In this document: positions 1-7,483 of the stretch, piece by piece
Layout of the letters: each line of letters begins with the position of its first letter
Numbering within the stretch: the first letter of the stretch is position 1
Source of the DNA: Parabacteroides sp.
GTDB lineage: Bacteria > Bacteroidota > Bacteroidia > Bacteroidales > Tannerellaceae
NCBI GenBank assembly: GCA_020026285.1
Contig: JAHHQS010000097.1
Coordinates: 1-14,821 of the forward strand
Direction: 5' to 3'
Length of the DNA: 14,821 nt
Position numbers and translations under genes: made by a program
The notes under the pieces: generated by a model
Told to the model about the DNA's origin: nothing
What the model saw: only the letters and a program-made list of their open reading frames with translations
The model's database searches: none

Positions 1-2752
1 CATTATCATTATAGCCATCTTTTAAATATCCATAAAAAACACCCATCGGCTCGCCTTCTCTTAATAAATTAAGATTATCTGCAATTATCAACATATCAAC
101 CCAACCTCCTAAGATATCTTGACCACCATACAATTTCTTTACTTTAGACTTATTAAATGCTATGTTTCCATTCAAATTCCAAACAAATTCATTATTAAAA
201 ATATTAGCATCAAAAGATAATTCCAATCCTTTATTTTGTATTTTACCAACATTTTGTAATGTTGTTGTGTAACCAAGAGAAGAAGGTAATTGTACTGTAT
301 TTAATAAATCGCGAGTTTCTTTAATATAAAAATCAGTAGTGAAACGTAATCTATTATAAAAAAAAGCAATATCCAAACCCACATCGAACTGACCAGTTGT
401 CTCCCATTTCAAATTTCCTGGTAGTCGGGTACTTGGAGCAAACGTTGTATAACGAGCATCTCCAAACACCGTTTTTCCTGCATATAGATTATTCATTGTT
501 GCATAGGCTCCAATAGCTTGACTACCTGTTATTCCATAACTAGCCCTTATTTTAAGATCAGACAACCAATCTTTTTCCTTAAAAAAATTTTCTTCTTTTA
601 TTTTCCATGCAAAAGCTCCTGAAGGAAAATATCCCCATTTATCACCCTCACTATATTTAGACGATCCATCTGCACGAAAACTAAATGTAAAAAGATAACG
701 ATTATTAAGACTATAATTCAATCTTGCTAAATAAGACAATAATACAGACTTAGAATATGAAGAAGAAGGTATACCTGGAACACTTGCAGAACTTAAATTG
801 CCCGTACTCGTTACATCACTTAAAAAACCTGTTCCACTACCAGCAATTGATTTTGAATAGAAATCCTGATATGTAAATCCTGCAACAGCGGAAACACTAT
901 GTTTTTTATTAAATGTTTTCACATAATTAATTGTATTTTCATTCAAAATACTTGTAAACTGGCTTGCGGAAACAGATGCAGATCCTTTTGAATTTATATA
1001 TTTCAATGTTTTATAATAATCACTTCGATCATCACTATTCTCTATACCTCCATATATTTTAATACTCAACCCATCAATAGGCTTATATGTAAAAGAAACA
1101 TTAGCTAATACTTTATTTGAAACAGACACATCTTTAACTTCGTTTATATAATTTAAAGGATTTGTCAAACCTTCAGAAAGAAAAGGATAAGCCTGATGTA
1201 ATATTCTATAAGATCCATCCTCATTATATGGAGTCAATGTTGGAGGTGTACAAAGTGCTGAGCTTATCAATGAAGCACCGAAACGAGCTCCTCCCCAATT
1301 TTTATTATCCATAATATTTCTAGACAGAGATGAAGAATAGCTCAAAGAGACCTTTTTGCTAATGTCATGATTTAAATTTGCTCTTAATGTATATCGTTTA
1401 TAACCACTCCCTTGTAGAATTCCTTCCTGATCGAAAATATTACCTGAAACCGAAAATTGTGTTTTTTCAGATCCCCCACTGACAGCCAAAGAATGAGTAC
1501 GAATTGGAGCCGTTTCAAAAACAAAATCTTGCCAATCAAATCCTTTACCAAAAGAATTTATTTCTTCTGTTGTGAAATAAGGATCTAATCCATCATTAGT
1601 TCTTTGTTTATTATAAAAATTTGCGTACTCTTGGGCATTCATCATTTCCAATTTATTACGAAGTGATTGAAATCCTATAGTCGTTTCAAAATCTACCTTA
1701 GTTTTACCCGATTTACCTTTTTTTGTAGTAATCATAACTACTCCATTTGCACCACGTGACCCATAAATTGCAATTGCTGAAGCATCTTTTAAAATTTCAA
1801 TACTCTCAATATCAGAATTATCTAATATTACAGGATTTGTACTAGAAGAGGGGAAACCATCTATAACATATAAAGGCTCATTGCTTCCTTGTATAGAATT
1901 TGTACCTCTAATACGAACACTAATCGAACCTCCTGGAGAGCCACTATTCTGTTTTACTTGTAAACCAGAACTTCGTCCCTGTAATGCATTCAAAACAGTT
2001 CCAGAAGGAATAGCTTTTAAATCCTTACTTTTTACAGAAGCTACAGAACCTGTCAAATCTGATTTTTTAACCATGCCATAGCCTACTACAACCAACTCAT
2101 CTAATGCTTTAGAATCTTCCTTTAAAGCAATAGACAATGTTTTCTGATTTTCAACTTTAACAGTATAATCAGTATAACCTATATAAGAAATAACTAGTAT
2201 AGAACCTTTTTCCGCTTCTAAAGAGAAAATACCATTCATATCTGTAATGGTACCGATTGTCGTTCCTTTCAAAACAACATTAGCTCCAATTACAGGAATG
2301 CCTGATGGATCCACAACTTTTCCTTTCACAATATTAGACTGTTGAACAATACCTGATGCAGACAGAATATCTTTCTTCGAAAGAACTATCTTTTTATCGA
2401 CCACTTGATAGAGGACATCTGCATCAGCAAATATGGTATCTAAAATTTTAAATATATTGGTTTCATTAGCAGATACTGACACTCTTCGGTTTAGATCAAC
2501 ATGACGCGTATTATAGAAGAAAGTAAAATCAGTTTTCTTTTCGATTAGATTTAAGACTTCTTCTACTGACTGATTCTGAACATTCAAATTGATTACTGTG
2601 GTTTGCGCATAACTATCGGAAGCATAAGTTAAGCTTGCTGTACCGATAAGACATGCATAAAACAAAGACTTCATGATAAGATTTGATTTTTGAAAGGCTC
2701 TAAGAGGAGACTTTTCTTCCCATAATACAGGGATTAGACATTTTTTTTGCAT
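1..2752 (-). CDS. SusC/RagA-family TonB-dependent outer-membrane receptor with STN signalling domain (3' end outside window)
   Basis: Outer-membrane glycan importer that works with a SusD lipoprotein and TonB. 917 codons are visible and the frame is open to the window edge, so the gene is partial rather than broken. In order: a 26-residue N-terminal extension (MQKKCLIPVL...) often seen in SusC proteins, signal peptide to about residue 50, STN domain about 51-127, carboxypeptidase-regulatory-like domain about 141-212 (VKGKVVDPSGIPVIGANVV), TonB-box-like DELVVVGYG at 218-226, plug about 228-345 with GSRGANGVVMITTKKG, then the beginning of the barrel. I chose ATG at 2752; an in-frame ATG at 2674 (MKSLFYACL) is the alternative. 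The STN domain marks it as a transducer that contacts a FecR anti-sigma factor, which is encoded just upstream. By eye the coding sequence is more AT-rich than the neighbouring enzyme genes. The family is certain; the substrate is inference from the neighbours. Confidence 0.95.
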   Translation of the reverse strand, partial: MQKKCLIPVLWEEKSPLRAFQKSNLIMKSLFYACLIGTASLTYASDSYAQTTVINLNVQNQSVEEVLNLIEKKTDFTFFYNTRHVDLNRRVSVSANETNIFKILDTIFADADVLYQVVDKKIVLSKKDILSASGIVQQSNIVKGKVVDPSGIPVIGANVVLKGTTIGTITDMNGIFSLEAEKGSILVISYIGYTDYTVKVENQKTLSIALKEDSKALDELVVVGYGMVKKSDLTGSVASVKSKDLKAIPSGTVLNALQGRSSGLQVKQNSGSPGGSISVRIRGTNSIQGSNEPLYVIDGFPSSSTNPVILDNSDIESIEILKDASAIAIYGSRGANGVVMITTKKGKSGKTKVDFETTIGFQSLRNKLEMMNAQEYANFYNKQRTNDGLDPYFTTEEINSFGKGFDWQDFVFETAPIRTHSLAVSGGSEKTQFSVSGNIFDQEGILQGSGYKRYTLRANLNHDISKKVSLSYSSSLSRNIMDNKNWGGARFGASLISSALCTPPTLTPYNEDGSYRILHQAYPFLSEGLTNPLNYINEVKDVSVSNKVLANVSFTYKPIDGLSIKIYGGIENSDDRSDYYKTLKYINSKGSASVSASQFTSILNENTINYVKTFNKKHSVSAVAGFTYQDFYSKSIAGSGTGFLSDVTSTGNLSSASVPGIPSSSYSKSVLLSYLARLNYSLNNRYLFTFSFRADGSSKYSEGDKWGYFPSGAFAWKIKEENFFKEKDWLSDLKIRASYGITGSQAIGAYATMNNLYAGKTVFGDARYTTFAPSTRLPGNLKWETTGQFDVGLDIAFFYNRLRFTTDFYIKETRDLLNTVQLPSSLGYTTTLQNVGKIQNKGLELSFDANIFNNEFVWNLNGNIAFNKSKVKKLYGGQDILGGWVDMLIIADNLNLLREGEPMGVFYGYLKDGYNDN

Positions 2753-2759
2753 AAATTTG
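2752..2759 (+). promoter_or_regulatory. Candidate housekeeping -7 box for an antisense RNA
   Basis: TAAATTTG is an exact match to the Bacteroides -7 consensus TAnnTTTG, on the strand opposite susC. Its first base is the A of the susC start codon read in antisense. It would start a transcript near 2766 running away from susC through its leader. I see no clear TTTG -33 box at the usual distance; the TTTG at 2746-2749 is too close. The motif is short, so the support comes mainly from the terminator about 70 nt downstream. Confidence 0.45.
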
Positions 2760-2789
2760 TGTGTCTTTTTAGATAAAAATGATTTAATA

Positions 2790-2807
2790 GCTTGTCGCCA
2801 AACAAGC
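2790..2807. repeat. Perfect 6-bp hairpin with CGCCAA/UUGGCG loop
   Basis: Arms GCTTGT (2790-2795) and ACAAGC (2802-2807) pair perfectly around the loop CGCCAA (2796-2801). Read in the susC mRNA the loop is UUGGCG. It lies 38 nt upstream of the susC start codon and shares its loop exactly with the larger hairpin at 2827-2858. Confidence 0.7.
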
Positions 2808-2826
2808 ACGTTAGTTAACTCATTTC

Positions 2827-2866
2827 ATACGGGGAAATACGCCAATATTTTCCCGTATATTTTTCT
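2827..2866 (+). terminator. Intrinsic terminator-like hairpin of the antisense transcript; also a hairpin in the susC leader
   Basis: Arms 2827-2839 (ATACGGGGAAATA) and 2846-2858 (TATTTTCCCGTAT) form 13 pairs with one G-U wobble on the plus strand, around the loop CGCCAA (2840-2845). ATTTTTCT follows on the plus strand, as in an intrinsic terminator. On the minus strand the stem has an A-C mismatch and no T-tract follows, so it should not stop fecR-to-susC read-through. Confidence 0.6.
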
Positions 2867-2931
2867 ATACCAATTTTCTTTTCATAATATTATTGCATTA
2901 AAAATTTCTTTATTCAGTGGTTTTTTATATA

Positions 2932-2962
2932 TAAGACAAATTCAGGACATTTATTCCTAAAC
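2932..2962 (-). promoter_or_regulatory. Candidate ECF-sigma promoter of susC
   Basis: On the minus strand GTTTAGGAA (2954-2962) is followed after exactly 15 nt by TGTCTTA (2932-2938). The same two blocks at the same spacing precede fecR at 3998-4028. GGAA in the -35 region and GTC in the -10 region fit the general form of ECF promoters. Transcription would begin near 2925, giving susC a leader of about 170 nt that holds two hairpins and is overlapped by the antisense RNA candidate. Confidence 0.6.
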
Positions 2963-2976
2963 AGAATATCACTTTT

Positions 2977-3975
2977 TTAATAAATTTCTATCTTTTGTTT
3001 TTCAAGTGATTGATCTTGAGAATCTATATATCTCCATTTTATTTTAGAAGAAACTTTAAAGACCTCTAAAACACGTTCCAAACGTTGGTTGGAGAAACGA
3101 CCTGTAAAGGAATCATTCATAAGTTTTTTCTTAGTTACGACAAAACTTACATTGTAACGTTTCTCTAGCATTCGCAAAACTTCAGGAAAAGGTGTGTCAT
3201 GAAAGATTAATTTTCCATCTTTCCAGGAAGCTTCCACTTCTCCCGAAGTATTCAACTTAGAATAATTATTCTGTATTCTGTTATAAATAATCTTTTCGCC
3301 TGGCTTGATACGTACATTCTTTTCTCCATACTTGAAACTTACAGCCCCTTTCTGTAGAGTAGTGGAGATTAATGAATCCTGGGGAAATGCTTCCAGATTG
3401 AAAGAAGTTCCTAAAACTTCTACTTCTGTCTGATGCGGAGCTGATACTACAAACCGATGTTCCGGATCTTTAGTTACTTCGAAATAAGCCTCACCTGAAA
3501 GAGTTACAGTACGTTTGTCTTTATCAAAAAACTCCGGATAAGTCAGAGAAGATTCTGAATTCAAAGTTACTAAAGAACCATCGGGTAAAGTAACCTGAGT
3601 TGTCATTCCCGGATTGGTCTGCACCGTTAATAAACGGGCTTCCTTATGTGCCTCTCGAGGGAAAAACAGATAGGCGCCCAGCAATGGTAAAAACAGAACT
3701 GCAGCAACTTTTTCTACATAATGCAACCAGACTTTCATACGTTGCATACGTATTCTATTATTTACTTTATCCAAAGCTTTATCCGTATGTACTCGATCCA
3801 TAACGGAAATAGTATCAGATGTCAAGTGAATCATATAAATCTGACGTACAATCTTTCGATGTTCTTCCGATTCATCCATCCACTTTTCAACCCGTAATCT
3901 TTCTTCTGAAGTAACATCCCCATCACAATACCGAGGTAAAAGTTCTTCTATTGTATATATTTCTTTTTTCTCCAT
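2977..3975 (-). CDS. FecR-family anti-sigma factor (inner-membrane regulator)
   Basis: 332 residues, normal length for Bacteroidetes FecR/PUL anti-sigma factors. Cytoplasmic N-terminal sigma-binding part about 1-85, one membrane segment about 88-106 (VEKVAAVLFLPLLGAYLFF), periplasmic FecR domain about 115-215 (LPDGSLVTLNSESSLTYPE, then GEAYFEV and VEVLGTSFN), and a C-terminal STN-like domain of the DUF4974 type about 258-325 (HDTPFPEVLRMLEKRYNV). It should hold the ECF sigma factor at the membrane and release it when the SusC transducer signals. No terminator follows before susC, so read-through is likely, while susC also has its own candidate promoter. It is preceded by the shared ECF-type motif 22 nt upstream of the ATG. 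Unusually, the sigma gene is not adjacent: it lies about 3.5 kb away on the other strand, beyond GH20 and the sulfatase. Confidence 0.93.
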   Translation of the reverse strand: MEKKEIYTIEELLPRYCDGDVTSEERLRVEKWMDESEEHRKIVRQIYMIHLTSDTISVMDRVHTDKALDKVNNRIRMQRMKVWLHYVEKVAAVLFLPLLGAYLFFPREAHKEARLLTVQTNPGMTTQVTLPDGSLVTLNSESSLTYPEFFDKDKRTVTLSGEAYFEVTKDPEHRFVVSAPHQTEVEVLGTSFNLEAFPQDSLISTTLQKGAVSFKYGEKNVRIKPGEKIIYNRIQNNYSKLNTSGEVEASWKDGKLIFHDTPFPEVLRMLEKRYNVSFVVTKKKLMNDSFTGRFSNQRLERVLEVFKVSSKIKWRYIDSQDQSLEKQKIEIY

Positions 3976-3997
3976 ATAGTTTCACGTCTCTATATAT

Positions 3998-4028
3998 TAA
4001 GACAAGTTTCATAGTTACTTTCCTAAAC
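3998..4028 (-). promoter_or_regulatory. Candidate ECF-sigma promoter of fecR
   Basis: GTTTAGGAA (4020-4028), 15 nt, then TGTCTTA (3998-4004) on the minus strand, identical in both blocks and in spacing to the site upstream of susC. The 3' block is 22 nt before the fecR ATG, so the leader would be short. A sigma factor that switches on its own anti-sigma factor is a common feedback design in this regulator class. Confidence 0.6.
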
Positions 4029-4065
4029 GAAAAAGGTAGTATTTTTCTTAAACCTTATCTCTTTC

Positions 4066-4116
4066 ATAAACAAAATGCAGGAGTAAAGACTAGATAATTG
4101 TCCTTTTTCCTGCATT
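4066..4116 (-). terminator. Rho-independent terminator of the GH20 gene
   Basis: On the minus strand AATGCAGGA (4108-4116) pairs perfectly with TCCTGCATT (4074-4082). A second inner stem, AAGGAC with GTCTTT, closes the loop, and TTGTTT follows. It starts about 20 nt after the GH20 stop and separates GH20 transcription from fecR. Confidence 0.75.
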
Positions 4117-4137
4117 CTCTAATAAAAATAATATTTC

Positions 4138-5745
4138 TTATTTAGAAGGTGTTTCCACCGGACCTGGTTTTATTCCCAGATCAGACCACTTTTTCAAGAA
4201 TCCTTTTAAGGATGTCAGGAAACGATTGTAATCCTTATTCTTTTCTCCAGACCAACCCGTTTCAGCATAAGCAGCAATACGAGGGAATATCTTTGAATTC
4301 ATATTGTCAACTGTAGGAATAAACTCGCCCCACATCTGACAACCCAGACCCAAGACCTTCTTTTGTTCTGCTTCTGTCAGACCTTCCGGAACGGGATTGA
4401 AACTGTATGACTTTTCCAAAGGGATAGATTCGTAAGAATAATCCACATAAGTGTATTTATGATAAGAATTAACTACATCATATCCATCTTTGATGGCTTC
4501 CTTAATAAGTTTCGGTTCTCCTTTCCAAAAATGAACAATTGTTCCAGGAGCTAATTTATGTTTAGATTCACCACTTCCGTCTTGCTGATAATCATTTACC
4601 TGAGCACCAGTAATTTCATTCCATCCCATCATCCTTCTATTTTTAGAAGCCAGCAGATTTGAAATATTATTTGTAAAGAATACCTGCAGACCAGCATAAG
4701 AGTCAATTTTGTTTTCTTTCATATATTTCTTTACTTGAGCCGAAGATTTCCAAGGATCGTAACGTACTTCATCACCTCCGATATGGATTACAGGAGAAGG
4801 GAAAAGAGTGATCACCTCATCTATCACGTCTTCAAGGAATTGCAACACTTTTGGATCACTTACATTATATGCATTATAGTGAACACCAAACTTACAAGGG
4901 ACTTTGATCTGTTTGCCGCTTGTACCCAACCAAGGATATGAAGCAATAGCAGCACTTCCATGTCCAGGCATCTCAATTTCCGGAACAATGGATATATGTC
5001 TATCAGCTGCATATTTTACAATTTCCCGAATATCATCTTGCGTATAAAAACCTCCATGAGGTTTTCCGTCAAACACTTCACTTCCAAAATGAGTAATTTC
5101 TGTAGAATCACGAAAAGCTCCAATTTCAGTTAACTTTGGATATTTTTTTATTTCAATACGCCAACCCTGATCATCAGTAAGATGCCAATGAAAAACATTT
5201 ACTTTCAATTCAGACATACGATCAAGCAGGTCTAATACGACCTGTTTACCTTTAAAATAACGAGCTTCATCTAACAGAAGAGCTCTCCAGCCAAATGCTG
5301 GATAATCATTAATCAGCGCTTTCTGAATGATTGTTTTCCCTTCTTCCTGACGAATGGTCTGACGGAATGTTTGGATACCATTCATCACTCCATGAGCGTC
5401 AGAAGATTTCAACAAAACCTTTCTTTTACTCATATCCAACTGATAAGCCTCTTTCTTATCTGCCATTACAGAAGGATCAATGGCTAATATGATATCTCCT
5501 TTATTACCCTTTGCCAATTCACTTTGAATATTGAAATCTGATTTCAGATAAGAAGACAGAAGTTCTGCTTCATTTTCCAATCCGTCAGAATAAGCGATGG
5601 TTACTTTATTATCCAAATTAATCTCACCCGGGATATAATTAATATTTTGCGGCTGAGGAATAATATGAAATTCCTGAATAGGTGGTTCAGAACAAGATAC
5701 TAGTAAAAAACAACATAGTAATAAAAAAGAATAGATTGTTTTCAT
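4138..5745 (-). CDS. GH20 beta-N-acetylhexosaminidase, surface or periplasmic lipoprotein
   Basis: 535 residues from ATG 5745. Removes terminal beta-linked GlcNAc or GalNAc by substrate-assisted catalysis. Lipoprotein signal with lipobox LVSC, lipidated Cys18. GH20b N-terminal domain about 25-150 (FHIIPQPQNINYIPG), catalytic barrel about 152-500 with HWHLTDDQGWR at 187-196, PEIEMPGHG at 255-263, the signature HIGGDE with the catalytic pair Asp325-Glu326, and active-site tryptophans in GWNE (375), HFWKGE (407) and MWGEF (472). All key residues are present, so it should be active. A longer start at 5796 is rejected: it overlaps the -7 box and adds 17 residues ahead of the signal peptide. It is divergent from the sulfatase, which suggests joint action on sulfated, HexNAc-capped host glycans. 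Subsite specificity cannot be read from sequence. Confidence 0.95.
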   Translation of the reverse strand: MKTIYSFLLLCCFLLVSCSEPPIQEFHIIPQPQNINYIPGEINLDNKVTIAYSDGLENEAELLSSYLKSDFNIQSELAKGNKGDIILAIDPSVMADKKEAYQLDMSKRKVLLKSSDAHGVMNGIQTFRQTIRQEEGKTIIQKALINDYPAFGWRALLLDEARYFKGKQVVLDLLDRMSELKVNVFHWHLTDDQGWRIEIKKYPKLTEIGAFRDSTEITHFGSEVFDGKPHGGFYTQDDIREIVKYAADRHISIVPEIEMPGHGSAAIASYPWLGTSGKQIKVPCKFGVHYNAYNVSDPKVLQFLEDVIDEVITLFPSPVIHIGGDEVRYDPWKSSAQVKKYMKENKIDSYAGLQVFFTNNISNLLASKNRRMMGWNEITGAQVNDYQQDGSGESKHKLAPGTIVHFWKGEPKLIKEAIKDGYDVVNSYHKYTYVDYSYESIPLEKSYSFNPVPEGLTEAEQKKVLGLGCQMWGEFIPTVDNMNSKIFPRIAAYAETGWSGEKNKDYNRFLTSLKGFLKKWSDLGIKPGPVETPSK

Positions 5746-5787
5746 AATGTATTTAATTATAATAATTTTCTTATCAATAAATTTTTC

Positions 5788-5801
5788 ACCTTTCAAAGGT
5801 A
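5788..5801 (-). promoter_or_regulatory. GH20 promoter -7 box with overlapping palindrome
   Basis: TACCTTTG on the minus strand (5794-5801) matches TAnnTTTG exactly, placing the start of transcription near 5787 and a leader of about 40 nt. The -33 region is a T-run rather than a clean TTTG. A 13-bp palindrome, ACCTTTCAAAGGT (5788-5800, perfect 6-bp arms and one central base), overlaps the box and may be an operator or chance. Confidence 0.5.
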
Positions 5802-5916
5802 CACTTTTTTACAAAAAAAATCATGACCATTGAATCAAATATATTCATTATCTTTAACCCAAGGATTTGTAAATACATACAAAATCGAAAAGAAAAATAA
5901 GTTAATAGTTTTTATT

Positions 5917-7431
5917 ATGAAAAGAGTATACATTCCTATTGCCATCAGTTTATTCAATATTTCCATGGGATATTCACAAAAAGCTGATTCAAAACATCCT
6001 AATGTTGTCTTTGTATATGCTGACGATATGGGTAGGGGAATGTTATCTCACTACGGACAAAAAAAGTTTTCAACTCCTAATATCGATAAACTGTTCCAGC
6101 AAGGAATCTCTTTTGAATATGCTTATGGATGTATGTACTCGGCTCCGGCAAGAGCCAGCCTGTTAACCGGTTATCACGATTGTCATCAAGGGAAATGGAA
6201 TATATCCGATGGAGGAAAATATACAATCAACACCATTGAACATCTGGATTCTTTGGAAAAACGGATCAATGCCGAACGGATTGAATTGCCTGAAGGAGAC
6301 TTGCTTTTACCTCAAATTTTTAAACAGGCCGGATATGTAACTGGACAATTCGGCAAATTAGACTGGGGATTCAGTGCAACCCGCCAGCAAATCCGAGATC
6401 ATGGCTGGGATCACTATTGTGGCTACATGGATCATCAACATGCTCATCGATTCTATCCAAGCTTCTTATTCGAAGATGATTCCATTCTTCCAATCAAAGA
6501 GAATACACATCCAACAGAGGGAAGGGGATTTGAAGACGAAACTCCGGAAAACTATCAGAAACGTTGGGATATGAAAGGTAAAGAGGTTTATTCACAGAAT
6601 ATCTTTCTGGACAGGATGCTCGCGTTTATTCGTAATCATCAGCAGGAACGTTTCTTCCTTTTCCATTCCACTCAATTACCACACGGACCGGTTGCCATTC
6701 CAAAAGTTCATCCGTCTGTAAAGAATCGTACGGATCTTTCTGAAATTGAAAAGGAATATGCATCTATGGTGCTGATGCTGGACGAACATGTTGGTATTTT
6801 AAGAGATGAATTAAAGAGACTTGGACTACTTGAAAATACGATATTCATTTTTTCTACAGATAATGGTCATGAAACTTACTATACAACTGGCAACAGATGC
6901 AGAAAAAGTCCAGTCAGAGACACGAACGGAAAAATTTTCGATGCATGGGATTATCCATATCGCAGTGATCTGACCGGAGATCCTTTCGACGGGAATGATG
7001 GCTTTTCAGGTAAAAAATGGATGAATTGGGAAGGAAGTGTTCGAGTCCCTTTAGTTTTCTCATGGCCAGGACATATTCCTGCCGGAAAACAAACAGATCA
7101 AGTAGTGGCGAACTATGATTTACTCACCACATTTGCAGATTTATTAAATGTACCTCTTTCTACAAAGAAAGATGGAGAATCTCTTGTTCCTGTTCTATTG
7201 GAAAAGAAAGACAAACTGGAGAAAGAGAGATTCGTTTATGTTGCTTCTCCCGAAGGTCCGGCCGTTATCAATAGCGAACATTGGAAACTTCGTTATAACA
7301 AAAAACTAAATAAATATCGTCTCCATTATTTACCAAAGGATTATAAGGAAGAAAACATCTTGAATAAAAAGAATCATTCTATACTGGAAGCGCTAAAAAC
7401 AAAACTGGAAGAACTTTCAGAAAATGATTAA
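5917..7431 (+). CDS. S1-family (formylglycine-dependent) sulfatase, exported, serine type
   Basis: 504 residues from ATG 5917. Hydrolyses a sulfate ester, probably on a host glycan. Signal peptide about 1-21 (MKRVYIPIAISLFNISMGYS). Metal ligands Asp36-Asp37 in VYADDMG; maturation motif S75-A-P-A-R79 with ASLLTG following, so Ser75 should be oxidised to formylglycine by a radical-SAM maturase (anSME); Lys147 in GQFGKLDWG; His256 in QLPHGP; metal ligands in STDNGH (Asp315, Asn316); Lys in SGKKWMNWEG near 366-367. The C-terminal small subdomain is present, so it appears intact. A TTG start at 5830 would add 29 residues ahead of the signal peptide and is rejected. No exact -7 box was found; TATCTTTA at 5849-5856 is one base off. 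No terminator follows, so it probably reads into the sigma gene 52 nt downstream. I cannot assign the S1 subfamily or the sulfated position. Confidence 0.94.
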   Translation: MKRVYIPIAISLFNISMGYSQKADSKHPNVVFVYADDMGRGMLSHYGQKKFSTPNIDKLFQQGISFEYAYGCMYSAPARASLLTGYHDCHQGKWNISDGGKYTINTIEHLDSLEKRINAERIELPEGDLLLPQIFKQAGYVTGQFGKLDWGFSATRQQIRDHGWDHYCGYMDHQHAHRFYPSFLFEDDSILPIKENTHPTEGRGFEDETPENYQKRWDMKGKEVYSQNIFLDRMLAFIRNHQQERFFLFHSTQLPHGPVAIPKVHPSVKNRTDLSEIEKEYASMVLMLDEHVGILRDELKRLGLLENTIFIFSTDNGHETYYTTGNRCRKSPVRDTNGKIFDAWDYPYRSDLTGDPFDGNDGFSGKKWMNWEGSVRVPLVFSWPGHIPAGKQTDQVVANYDLLTTFADLLNVPLSTKKDGESLVPVLLEKKDKLEKERFVYVASPEGPAVINSEHWKLRYNKKLNKYRLHYLPKDYKEENILNKKNHSILEALKTKLEELSEND

Positions 7432-7466
7432 TGTCTAAAACGAACTTTTTATCCTAAACAAAAAAC

Positions 7467-7474
7467 TATATTTG
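7467..7474 (+). promoter_or_regulatory. Candidate housekeeping -7 box of the sigma gene
   Basis: TATATTTG matches TAnnTTTG exactly and ends 9 nt before the chosen ATG (7484), which would give an almost leaderless mRNA. No good TTTG -33 box is seen. It also argues against the upstream TTG start at 7472, which lies inside the box. Confidence 0.4.
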
Positions 7475-7483
7475 TATCTAAAT

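Larger units (their letters stand above)
2766..2867 (+). ncRNA. Candidate cis-antisense small RNA against the susC leader
   Basis: About 100 nt, transcribed opposite to susC and lying wholly in the susC 5' untranslated region. It is bounded by an exact -7 box at 2752-2759 and a hairpin plus T-tract at 2827-2866. It would fold into two hairpins (2790-2807 and 2827-2858), both with the loop CGCCAA. Pairing in the long stem favours this strand: the one imperfect pair is a G-U wobble here but an A-C mismatch in the susC mRNA. Known context: cis-encoded antisense RNAs of the DonS type sit between anti-sigma and susC genes of Bacteroides PULs and repress them. The RNA ends given are estimates. An open frame across this region (2757-2960) has no recognisable protein and was not called. 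Confidence 0.55.

Noticed and set aside
2757..2960. 67-codon open frame on the plus strand in the susC-fecR gap
   Set aside because: No recognisable domain, AT-driven composition, and it overlaps the hairpins and the candidate antisense RNA; better explained as non-coding.
7432..7459. GTTTAGGA on the minus strand upstream of the sigma gene, similar to the shared ECF motif
   Set aside because: The partner block TGTCTTA is missing at 15 nt spacing and no minus-strand gene follows it.
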